Shown here: piece by piece, positions 7,209-14,709 of the stretch
Layout of the letters: each line of letters opens with the position of its first letter
Position numbering within the stretch: position 1 is the stretch's first letter
Source: an uncultured Chlorobiaceae bacterium
GTDB taxonomy: Bacteria; Bacteroidota; Chlorobiia; Chlorobiales; Chlorobiaceae
Assembly (NCBI GenBank): GCA_903994635.1
Contig: CAJEXQ010000009.1
Location: 23,887-87,886, forward strand
DNA: 64,000 bases
Direction of reading: 5' to 3'
Notes under the pieces: model-generated
Databases searched by the model: none
The model's input: the letters and a program-made list of their open reading frames with translations, nothing else
Told to the model about the DNA's origin: nothing
Made by a program: the position numbers and the translations under genes

Positions 7209-9023
7209 ATGCGTTTGGTGCATTACCTTGAAATTCAGAACTTTAAACGCTTTGGCGATTGCCAGCGTATTGAGCTGGATCATCCTGCGGTACTGATCGG
7301 TCCCAATAACTGTGGCAAAACAACGGCAATTCAGGCGATTGCGTTATGGTCACAGGCCGTTAAAACATGGGTTGATGCAAAAAAAAACTCCACAGCCAAG
7401 GAACGTACTGCCACACCAATAAACCGTTTGAATATAGTTGCAGTTCCTGTGCAGCGTACCCGTTACTTCTGGCACAACACGAATGTCCGAAAAGGTACCA
7501 AAGACATTCCTCTTGTTATTACTCTTGGCGTTTGGTACGGAAATAAGGTCGAACCCGTAACCATGCGCTTTCGAAATCAGGGAGATGAGCTTGTCTACTG
7601 TACCCCGGATGATTTGACCCTCAAAAACATGGTCTTGCTGGAGGCGGCGGCCAAACTGAATATTGAACTGCTTTACCCAATGTCAGGCATGGAGACTGAA
7701 GAGCCAATTTTGAAGCCAGGTCGTATTGATGTTCTGTTGGGGCAGGGTCAGACGGCTCAAGTGTTACGCAATCTTTGTCTGATTGTGTACAAATCAGAGC
7801 ATGATGATTGGCATCGGATAACTTCTCTGATGGAGAGATTATTTGCTGTTCGGTTGAGTGAGCCACAGGAGACCTCACGCGGGAGTATAGAATTTTCTTA
7901 TCAACAGGATGGTGTTAAAGAGCCTCTCGATGTTGCGCTCTCCGGGCGTGGTTTTCAGCAGATGCTCCTTATCTTCGCTTACCTCTTTTCTCACAAAAGA
8001 AGTGTTCTTCTCATTGATGAGCCCGATGCTCATCTGGAAATGCTCCGACAGAAACAGGTTTATGTACTGTTGCGCGATATTGCCACCGAGAATCAGTCGC
8101 AGGTTGTTATTGTTACTCACTCTGAAGTAATTCTTGAAGAGGCGCTTGATCGCAATCTCACGTTGCTGCTGGATGGCAAAGCTGATGATCTTGCGGCTAA
8201 AAAAGAGATTCGGGATACGCTCAAACATTTTGGTGCTGAACACTATGTTAAGGCACGGGAACGCGGCTATGTGCTCTATGTTGAGGGTGGGACGGATATC
8301 GATATGCTGCGAGCCTTTGCCGATCACCTCGCTCATCCGGTTGCCAAAATCTGGGACGAACGGATCAACTCCTTTTATGTTCAGAACAATTATCCCAGCC
8401 AGACACTGGAAGCCGAGCTGGCAAGAGTTGAGGGTGGTTTTGGTATTACCCCAAAAGAGCATTTTTTTGCACTTCGGACAATGATTCAGGATTTGAAAGG
8501 GCTTGCCATACTCGACAACGATGGGCGTAACCCGGAGAGCTCTGACAATGGGGGTTTAAAAATTGTTTTTTGGCAGCGTTACGAAGCAGAGAACTACTTT
8601 ATAACTCCTGATATTCTGCTCAACTTTGCGAGGGAGCAATACAGTGATCTGGAGTTGTTCGACAGATTCCAGACTGAAACTGAAGAGGTACTTTCTCAAC
8701 TCATTCTTGAGAGGCTGTTTGCTGGAAACACCAAGGATTACAAGACCTGGAAAAACGCTTCTCCTGAAGTCTCGAAACTGTTATGGGAGGCTAAAGCAGA
8801 GCGTCTCAAGCTCAGCGACTTTGCCGAGGAATTTTTCCGTCGTCTTGCACAAAAGCTTGGTCATGCCATGCTGCTCAAAAAAGGGGAGTTGCATCGCCTT
8901 GTCGCATGGACGGATCGTACCAGCATTGCTCAAGAGGTCACCGATAAACTTGACCTTTTGTTGTCACTTTTTAAGGTTTCGATTCAGCATGAGGAGACGA
9001 AACATGATGAGTCGGCGGATTGA
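7209..9023 (+). CDS. OLD/PARIS-like ATPase fused to a TOPRIM-type nuclease domain
   Basis: A 604-residue protein. Residues 1-~330 are an ABC/SMC-like ATPase: Walker A GPNNCGKTT (31-39), signature LSGRGFQQM (~243), Walker B LLIDEPDAHLE (~267) and switch His in VTHSE (~302). Residues ~355-480 look like a TOPRIM/DUF4435-type domain, with YVEGGTD (~357) and the acidic LAILDNDGR (~432), then YEAENYF. The layout recalls OLD nucleases, GajA and fused PARIS AriA-AriB proteins, all anti-phage. No helicase partner follows. GGAG precedes the ATG by ~7 bases. The exact family needs a profile search. It is placed immediately after Septu, as expected in a defence island. Confidence 0.75.
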   Translation: MRLVHYLEIQNFKRFGDCQRIELDHPAVLIGPNNCGKTTAIQAIALWSQAVKTWVDAKKNSTAKERTATPINRLNIVAVPVQRTRYFWHNTNVRKGTKDIPLVITLGVWYGNKVEPVTMRFRNQGDELVYCTPDDLTLKNMVLLEAAAKLNIELLYPMSGMETEEPILKPGRIDVLLGQGQTAQVLRNLCLIVYKSEHDDWHRITSLMERLFAVRLSEPQETSRGSIEFSYQQDGVKEPLDVALSGRGFQQMLLIFAYLFSHKRSVLLIDEPDAHLEMLRQKQVYVLLRDIATENQSQVVIVTHSEVILEEALDRNLTLLLDGKADDLAAKKEIRDTLKHFGAEHYVKARERGYVLYVEGGTDIDMLRAFADHLAHPVAKIWDERINSFYVQNNYPSQTLEAELARVEGGFGITPKEHFFALRTMIQDLKGLAILDNDGRNPESSDNGGLKIVFWQRYEAENYFITPDILLNFAREQYSDLELFDRFQTETEEVLSQLILERLFAGNTKDYKTWKNASPEVSKLLWEAKAERLKLSDFAEEFFRRLAQKLGHAMLLKKGELHRLVAWTDRTSIAQEVTDKLDLLLSLFKVSIQHEETKHDESAD

Positions 9024-9041
9024 GCGGGGTGGTTGTCTTGA

Positions 9042-9227
9042 GTAAATCCCGGCCACGATCAAGCAATACCTTTATGCAGAGCGAAGTATCACGACTTCCT
9101 TGATAAAAATGCCGTTTATCATGTTATTCGTTCTATAGGCACGGGCAAGGCCAGTTTTGCCGGTAGTGATCAAGACGCGCAATGCTTGAGGCAATTGCGA
9201 TTTTGTGTCGACCAAGGCTATGACTGA
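9042..9227 (+). other. Open-frame remnant, no start codon
   Basis: About 60 codons are open (AKYHDFLDKNAVYHVIRS... ending in CVDQGYD) but lack an ATG/GTG start. The frame ends 8 bases inside the next gene. It may be the tail of a lost defence gene once co-transcribed with the membrane protein. No family is recognised. Confidence 0.25.
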
Positions 9228-9756
9228 GAGGGCCACTTTAGTCACTGACAGACGACTGGAAACAAACAGATGGAATTATTCAATTTGCGTCTCCATTGTG
9301 GTGGCAATCGCTGCCATGACCAACTGGAGTTTATCCCATCCGGCATTGGCCTTTGCTGGCATTCTGGCCGATTTGTTATTGTGTATTCTGGCGATTTTGT
9401 TTTGTGCTCTTTGGATCGATCAGATTCAAGACTTTAAGAACTTGAATAATGCCAAGTTTTCTTTGCTTAATGAAATGGCCCCAAGTGTAGATTTTGATAT
9501 TGGGCATCCCGGCGCGGTTGTGTCGTTTTGTCCATTTGAAAAAGAATGGAAAAAACTTGAGGAACTCGATGCACTTCAAAAGCTTGGATATTCCAAAATT
9601 ATTGTGCTAAAATCAACGAAACGCGAATACTTTATTCCCGGGGCTTTTATCTTCACGTACTTGTCCATTTTGGGGTTGTTGCTGTTTATTGTTGTGAACC
9701 ACTGGTCACTGTCATTAACCCAGCACTCTTTCAAGATGTTTCCGACTTTTCCATAA
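9220..9756 (+). CDS. RipA-family-like small membrane protein
   Basis: About 178 residues with the start at ATGACTGAG. Two hydrophobic helices lie at ~25-65 and a third at ~145-165. The loop carries the LNNAKFSLLNEM segment, then EKEWKKLE and a KREYFIPGAF stretch before the last helix. This pattern (LNxAKFxxIxEM ... EWxxL ... ExxxPxxF) is that of RipA-family octameric membrane proteins. Twelve bases separate it from a deoxyribosyltransferase-like gene, so the two are probably one operon. The function of such pairs is not established; a membrane effector with a nucleotide-related partner is inference. Confidence 0.6.
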   Translation: MTERATLVTDRRLETNRWNYSICVSIVVAIAAMTNWSLSHPALAFAGILADLLLCILAILFCALWIDQIQDFKNLNNAKFSLLNEMAPSVDFDIGHPGAVVSFCPFEKEWKKLEELDALQKLGYSKIIVLKSTKREYFIPGAFIFTYLSILGLLLFIVVNHWSLSLTQHSFKMFPTFP

Positions 9757-9767
9757 CTCCTTATGTC

Positions 9768-10085
9768 ATGAACTACATATACGTCATTACCCCTGTAGGT
9801 TCTGATCCAGAATATAAATTAAAGCGAGAGATGCTTGAAAAAATTTCTGACGATACAGGGTGCGAATTTTTCTTTCCGCTGGAGCGTCATAGTAAATTTT
9901 CAATGGATACCACAATAGCCGATCTAAGGCATGCTGCGCTCACCATTGCCGATCTTTCGCTTGAACGTCCAAGCTGTTATTTTGAGTTGGGGATTGCTCA
10001 AGCTCTTGGTGTTCCCGTTTGTATGATTGCCCTGGCTGGCACTATTCTTCATCAAACAGATAATCGACAATCGCTGCAATTTTAA
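9768..10085 (+). CDS. Nucleoside 2-deoxyribosyltransferase-like protein
   Basis: 105 residues with the Rossmann-like start YVITPVGSD and the conserved IADLS...PSCYFELGIAQALG motif (~66-86), as in the deoxyribosyltransferase/TIR-like nucleotide-processing superfamily. The Glu in FELG corresponds to the catalytic position of that family. The protein is shorter than the usual ~140 residues: after the TAA at 10083 the frame continues for 25 further codons (SDSIEYCALV...), so a nonsense change may have clipped the last helix. It lies 12 bases after the RipA-like gene. Enzymatic activity on nucleosides, NAD or a signal nucleotide is not shown. Confidence 0.6.
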   Translation: MNYIYVITPVGSDPEYKLKREMLEKISDDTGCEFFFPLERHSKFSMDTTIADLRHAALTIADLSLERPSCYFELGIAQALGVPVCMIALAGTILHQTDNRQSLQF

Positions 10086-10262
10086 TCAGATAGTATCGAA
10101 TACTGTGCATTGGTAACGCATGCTATTGAGTCTTTATCTTGTGTTATTTGCCAAACCATTTCCTGATACCGTTTTTTCCAGATCCCGTCGGGAGATAGCC
10201 AAGATTTCATATCAGGGCATAATTTTTGCACAATGCGGTTATAGTAGAAAAGGAAAAAAGCT

Positions 10263-10385
10263 ATGGCAGTGTATTCCTTCCTTGATCTTGCTCAGGAGGT
10301 GCTCAAGGAGACCACAAAACCTCTGACATACCAGGAGATCTGGCAAATCGGAAAAGAGAAGGGCTTTAGTGGAAAAATCAGGCAG
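10263..10385 (+). pseudogene. HARE-HTH domain gene, 5' fragment
   Basis: About 40 codons (AVYSFLDLAQEVLKE, then PLTYQEIWQ) match the HARE-HTH winged helix found at the N-terminus of some restriction endonucleases and defence proteins. Near 10386 the sequence changes abruptly into the AlbA_2 regulator (CTCAAAGTCCAGATTTATCG), in a different reading frame. The HARE frame then runs out at 10499. It is therefore an out-of-frame recombination junction, not a true fusion. Confidence 0.65.
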
Positions 10386-11613
10386 GCAATTCCTCAAAGT
10401 CCAGATTTATCGGGGCAGCAATCTGCCCTATTACCTCAAATCAAAAGGCAAAGTGGCTGGCACCTACATTCGTGTCGGCTCCTCCAATCGTCCTGCTGAT
10501 GCGGAAATCATCGCAGCACTTGAACGGCAGCGCAGGAATATCTCGTTCGACAGTGAGCTGGTGCATGACAAACCGCTTGCCGACATCTCTCTTGAACCAT
10601 TTCAGGAATTCTTCAAGGAAAAAACAGGCGAAGCATTGACTGACGCAACCCTGCGAAAACTGGAATTGGTGAAAGAGTTTCAGGGCTCACTCTTGCCGAC
10701 GAACGCCTATGTTCTTTTTTCCGACTGTCAGGTAAAACAAGAGCTTTTCCCTTACGCCAAAATTGAGTGTGCCAGGTTTAAAGGGAGCTCTTCTCACGAG
10801 TTTCTTGATCAGAAAACTGTCGATGGAAATATTGCTGTTCAGGCTGAAGCGGCATACAATTTTGTGCTCCGTCACATCAACAGGGGCGCAAAAGTAAAAG
10901 GTGTTTACACGGAAAGCCGCTGGGAGTATCCTGTGGTAGCCATCAGGGAAGCTCTGCGCAATGCGGTCGTTCATCGCGATTACTCCCTTGCAGGAAAAGA
11001 TATCAAGGTTGCCATTTATGACGACATGCTCGAAATCACGAGTCCCGGCAAGTTGCTGCCCTCCATCGACTTTAACGAAATGGATGCCCGTCAGTCCGAT
11101 ATCCGCAACAAGGTTATTGCTCCAGTTTTCAAAAAGCTTGGCATCATCGACCAATGGGGTAATGGCTTGAAGCTTATCGCTGATGAACTGAAAGCGTATC
11201 CGGAAATCGAGTTCAAATGGTTTGAAAAAGGGCTTCAGTTTCAGGTTCAGTTTTTGAAAAAAGATTACAATCAGAATGAAGCCTCTTCGGTAATGGAAGA
11301 GTTTGACCGGGAGCAAGCTGGGATCAGGTCGGGACTAAGTTGGGGCCAGGTTGGTACCAAGTTTGGACTAAGTTGGGAGCAGGTCAGGCTCATGCTGATC
11401 TCTTGTGAAAAGCCGGTGATGATTCATGAATTAATGACGATCATGGGATTGAAAAACCGGAGCAAGTTCAGGAAAAAATATGTCACGCCACTTTTGGAGG
11501 CGGATATTCTGGCTATGACTATCCCGGACAAGCCGACCAGTTCCCGTCAGCAGTATACCTTGACCGAAAAAGGCAGACGATTGCTGGCGGATATTCTTGA
11601 AGCGACCGCATAA
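10369..11613 (+). CDS. AlbA_2/HATPase_c_4 regulator lacking its N-terminus
   Basis: 414 residues from a GTG. It joins the AlbA_2 domain only at its last strands (KVQIYRG, GTYIRVGSSNRPAD); about 100 N-terminal residues present in the copy at 4039 are missing. What remains is a divergent ATP-binding domain (REALRNAVVHRDYS ~190, then EITSPGKL and NGLK) and a C-terminal winged helix ending TEKGRRLLADIL. A short near-duplicate WGQVGTKFGLSWEQV occurs at ~325-340. The family comprises transcriptional or defence-linked regulators. With the AlbA_2 fold cut, function is doubtful; it may be a 5'-truncated pseudogene. Confidence 0.6.
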   Translation: MEKSGRQFLKVQIYRGSNLPYYLKSKGKVAGTYIRVGSSNRPADAEIIAALERQRRNISFDSELVHDKPLADISLEPFQEFFKEKTGEALTDATLRKLELVKEFQGSLLPTNAYVLFSDCQVKQELFPYAKIECARFKGSSSHEFLDQKTVDGNIAVQAEAAYNFVLRHINRGAKVKGVYTESRWEYPVVAIREALRNAVVHRDYSLAGKDIKVAIYDDMLEITSPGKLLPSIDFNEMDARQSDIRNKVIAPVFKKLGIIDQWGNGLKLIADELKAYPEIEFKWFEKGLQFQVQFLKKDYNQNEASSVMEEFDREQAGIRSGLSWGQVGTKFGLSWEQVRLMLISCEKPVMIHELMTIMGLKNRSKFRKKYVTPLLEADILAMTIPDKPTSSRQQYTLTEKGRRLLADILEATA

Positions 11614-11702
11614 ATATATTGTGTGTACGTGCAGATAACCTGGAAACTGGCAGATTCGATTTTGTGTACCAGCGGAATTGCTCAGCCTATTTTTTTTGTG
11701 CT

Positions 11703-11740
11703 AAAAAATGTTTGTATCTTTCAAAAAATGAAAGTATCAT
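11703..11740. promoter_or_regulatory. Candidate abiE operator/promoter region
   Basis: Just before abiEi the arms CTTTC (11718-11722) and GAAAG (11730-11734) form an inverted repeat inside two direct AAAAAATG motifs (11703, 11723). AbiEi antitoxins are known to repress their own operon through inverted repeats. The assignment rests on position and symmetry only. Confidence 0.35.
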
Positions 11741-11746
11741 ACATGA

Positions 11747-12397
11747 ATGCAAACGATCACAGAAAAGTTGATGCACTCCGGTCTCGGGCACCGGGTGGTA
11801 TCGCAGGCTCAGTTGGCTCGTCTGGTGGAGGGCACTCCCCAGCGTCGCTACAACCTTGTCAATCGTGCCATGCAGCATGGCGAGCTGCTGCAACTGCGAC
11901 GTGGTCTGTACCTGCTTGCACCAAAAATGCAAAACAGTTCGCTCCATCCTTATGTACTGGCCCAAGCCCTGCAACCCGGATCATACATTTCAATGGAGAC
12001 GGCACTGAGCTTTCACGGCTGGATTCCCGAATCGGTGCCGACCACTCTTTCGGTGTTACCCGGGAGGCGTCAGTTGGTGGTGAATCACCCGTTATTGGGG
12101 CTTTATCGTTTTTATCCTCTGGCACTGCACTGCGGGCAGTTTTTGCAGGCGGTCGATCGGCACATTTTTTCCGGTCAAGTGGCTTTAGTAGCACAACCCC
12201 TGCGGGCGCTGCTTGATATGCTCTGTTTTCGCAAACTTGGAGTGACCGACATGAAAACGCTTACAGCATCCATGCGCATTGATGACGAGTTGTTCGATTC
12301 TGTTAATCCTGCCACATGGGAGTTGATGCAACAGGTCTATCTGCACAAACGCATGAGGGAGTGCATTCAGTCACTCCGCCGCGAGGTGGCCAGATGA
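11747..12397 (+). CDS. abiEi: AbiEi-type antitoxin/transcriptional regulator
   Basis: A 216-residue type IV antitoxin. The N-terminal winged helix includes RRYNLVNRAM and the basic LRRGLYLLAP (~50-60). The remainder is the AbiEi C-terminal domain (YISMETALSFHGWIPE, then PLRALLDML). In this family the N-terminus represses the operon and the C-terminus counters the toxin without binding it. The stop overlaps the toxin start by ATGA. ATG at 11747 begins right after a CTTTC/GAAAG inverted repeat. No damage is visible, so the module looks functional. Confidence 0.85.
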   Translation: MQTITEKLMHSGLGHRVVSQAQLARLVEGTPQRRYNLVNRAMQHGELLQLRRGLYLLAPKMQNSSLHPYVLAQALQPGSYISMETALSFHGWIPESVPTTLSVLPGRRQLVVNHPLLGLYRFYPLALHCGQFLQAVDRHIFSGQVALVAQPLRALLDMLCFRKLGVTDMKTLTASMRIDDELFDSVNPATWELMQQVYLHKRMRECIQSLRREVAR

Positions 12398-13257
12398 TTG
12401 AACTGTTTCGCAGGCGTCTGCAACACTATTCGCTGACCAATGCCGTACAGGAGGAACAGGCAATCAAGGAGATGTTACAGGAGGTTGCGCTTTATGCCCT
12501 ATGGCGAGCAGAATTCTTTGAAAAGGCGGCATTTCAGGGCGGCACTGCTCTGCGTATCCTGCATGGGTTACCGCGTTTTTCAGAAGATCTGGATTTTATT
12601 CTATTGGCGCCAGATCCGGCATTTCACTGGTCGTCCTATTTCGATTCGCTTACTCAGACGATGGCACAGTTTGGTGTGCATTGCGAATTGAGTGATCGCA
12701 GCAACATGAACAAGGCAGTACGTCAGGCCATGATCAAGAATGATTCTATCGGGCGGCAACTTGACCTGTCATTTTTTGATTCCGACAAACAGCGTAAACT
12801 TCTGGTCAAGCTTGAAATTGATACCAGTCCGCCTGCCGGGACGGGTACAAGTTGGCACTATCTTGATTTCCCCCTCGACTTTGAAATCTGTGCGCAGGAT
12901 TTGCCCAGCAACTATGCCCTTAAACTTCATGCGCTGCTTTGCAGACCCTACCTGAAAGGTCGTGACTGGTTTGATTTTACCTGGTATTGCAAGCAAAAGA
13001 TCAAGCCAAATCTGCCACACCTTGCCAATGCCCTGCAACAGTTTGGGCCGTGGTCAGGAGAGAATCTCGCGATTGATGCCTCATGGCTGGCAAGCGCCTT
13101 GACCGAAAAAATAAAGAGTATTGACTGGCCAAAAGCTGCGCAGGATGTCGCTCCTTTTCTTTCTTCCACAGAGCAGCCAAGCCTTTCATTGTGGAGCGAA
13201 CGTTTCTTTGTCGACAAAATCAGCAAGCTGGTGCAAGCGATTGCGGGAGATGGGTAA
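12394..13257 (+). CDS. abiEii: AbiEii-type nucleotidyltransferase toxin
   Basis: A 287-residue toxin of the DUF1814 nucleotidyltransferase family. GGTALR (49-54) and FSEDLDF (62-68) give the polymerase-beta-like GG...DxD site; KLLVKLEID carries the next conserved strand. Characterised members add nucleotides to tRNA 3' ends and stop growth, aborting phage infection. The start is set by the ATGA overlap with the antitoxin gene; an upstream start at 12316 would overlap it much further. Residues 1-27 are repeated as a fossil at 3900. Confidence 0.87.
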   Translation: MIELFRRRLQHYSLTNAVQEEQAIKEMLQEVALYALWRAEFFEKAAFQGGTALRILHGLPRFSEDLDFILLAPDPAFHWSSYFDSLTQTMAQFGVHCELSDRSNMNKAVRQAMIKNDSIGRQLDLSFFDSDKQRKLLVKLEIDTSPPAGTGTSWHYLDFPLDFEICAQDLPSNYALKLHALLCRPYLKGRDWFDFTWYCKQKIKPNLPHLANALQQFGPWSGENLAIDASWLASALTEKIKSIDWPKAAQDVAPFLSSTEQPSLSLWSERFFVDKISKLVQAIAGDG

Positions 13258-13454
13258 AGAGGTTAAAAGTAGATCAAGGATGCCGAAGTCATTGATAACC
13301 GGTTGCTGAATTTGCGGTTTGAGTCGGAGAATCTGAATGTAAGAAATGCGGTACTATTGACGGTTGAGTTATATTCTTTCAATGAGAAATGGCTAAAGTG
13401 GACCCCAGCCGGTAGACAAAAAGTGGCTGAGTTTAAGTTGGTAACTTGGCCTGT

Positions 13455-14015
13455 TCATGCAGCGGAAAGGCGCTGCCCCTCTTTTACCTTTAACTCTTCT
13501 GTCAGTTTGTTCAACTTTTTATACTTGTCAACTATCCCTGCACCCCCTCCGCGGGCTGTCCGGTAAACTTTATCAGGTGTACTATAACCCAATGACTGAT
13601 GCGGTCTTTCGACATTAAACAATAAGAAATATTCCTTTAATCAGACCTGGTTGGGTTTTGTGACATCAACTCCTCGCAAAAGATAGGGGTATATCTTGTG
13701 CTCTGGATGCGGCTTGCTGGTGTTGGGGCCCGGTGCCATACCGGCCAACCCCAACATTCTCATAAGCAGCTGAACCCGTTTCCGGTTGATCTTGTGACCC
13801 TCGTTACGCAGATAGTGCATGATTTTACGGCTGCCATAAAATGGATGTCTGGTGTACTCCTTATCAATCAGCTCAAGCAACAGCAGCTCCTCCGCATCAG
13901 GAAACAAAACGATAGAAGGCAAATATACCGTCGAACGATTAATGGACGCAAGCACGCATTGCTTTGCCACCGGCAATGGCTCTTTGTCGCTAACCCACCA
14001 TCTGCGCGTACTCAT
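13455..14015 (-). pseudogene. IS3-family transposase OrfB, DDE core deleted
   Basis: The first ~124 codons hold the HTH_21-type region (HPFYGSRKIMHYL, then NRKRVQLLMRMLGL). After VTKPNQV the frame meets TGA at 13641, and the sequence jumps directly to the C-terminal NVERPHQSLGYSTPDKVY segment. The join removes the whole rve/DDE catalytic domain, roughly 130 codons. No transposase activity is possible. Confidence 0.85.
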
Positions 14016-14305
14016 AGGGATAGTCCCGACTTTTTTTTTAGCCAGTCGAGTTCAACCTTTAACCGGCCGAATTCGGAATAGAGCCGTTCGGGATCAGCGG
14101 CCGGTTCAACTGGTTTTGGACCCCGTTTGGAATCAAACAAGCTTGATGCCTGATCCTGCAGCTCTTTCTTCCACGTCCCGACCTGAACGGGGTGCACTCC
14201 AAATTCTTGACCGATTTCATTCAGCGTTTTGACCCCTTGAATAGCCTCAAGCGCCACCTTGGCCTTAAAGTCACTGCTGAAAATTTTTCGTGTCTTTTTT
14301 GTCAT
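14012..14305 (-). CDS. IS3-family transposase OrfA
   Basis: 97 residues, with the start at ATGACAAAAAAG preceded by AAGGAG. Helix-turn-helix of the IS3/IS911 OrfA type: RKIFSSDFKAKVALEA, then LNEIGQEFGVHPVQVGTWKKE. A leucine-rich region follows and the frame ends GLSL. The end overlaps orfB at an A-rich run (nine A), the usual site for programmed -1 frameshifting. It is intact but its partner is not. Confidence 0.85.
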   Translation of the reverse strand: MTKKTRKIFSSDFKAKVALEAIQGVKTLNEIGQEFGVHPVQVGTWKKELQDQASSLFDSKRGPKPVEPAADPERLYSEFGRLKVELDWLKKKSGLSL

Positions 14306-14365
14306 TACCTGCTCCTTTTGGGGCAAGTTAACAACTTAAACCACTGTCTAAAAACCGGGGTCCAC

Positions 14366-14647
14366 TATATTCCTTTTGCCTTTACTGACTATTATGCGCA
14401 TCATGTTGTGCTGGCTGAGCCGTTGAGCGGTGTTATGACTGCCGGAAAAGTGGTGCGTTTCAGGCTCAAATCGGATGGCGCTCAAAAGATGATGATTACC
14501 CAGCATTCGAAACCTGTGGCTCATTTGTTGCTGCAGAGTGGCTATTTTACTGGTGATGTTACGCTCGTGCCGGGAGAGGCAGGGGTGTTTGCCAACTATG
14601 GTACCGGGAACTCTTATGCAGGGTTGCTGAACTATCAGGTGGAGTGA
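14366..14647 (+). pseudogene. 3' remnant of a gene cut by the IS3-type element
   Basis: The open frame begins right at the IS end (YIPFAFTDYYAHHVVL...) and runs 93 codons to TGA. The sequence (TAGKVVRFRLKS, GDVTLVPGEAGVFA, AGLLNYQVE) looks like a C-terminal beta-sandwich, possibly that of a secreted transglutaminase-like protein; this is only a resemblance. No start codon belongs to it and the 5' part is absent from the window. Confidence 0.45.
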
Positions 14648-14709
14648 TGATCGCGGTCAAATGATATTATACATATCTTGTTCCATGTACTTTTTTTGAA
14701 CCTCTCACT

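Larger units (their letters stand above)
13398..14365 (-). mobile_element. Internally deleted IS3-family element
   Basis: It is bounded by GTGGACCCC at the left and GGGGTCCAC at the right. The inverted similarity extends inwards over ~35 bases, through AGACA and TTTAAGTT on both sides. It carries an intact orfA and an orfB that has lost its DDE core, so it is 0.97 kb rather than the usual ~1.2-1.4 kb. It could move only with transposase supplied in trans. No clear target duplication is visible. Left of it is the tail of the abiE block; right of it a truncated gene. Confidence 0.85.
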
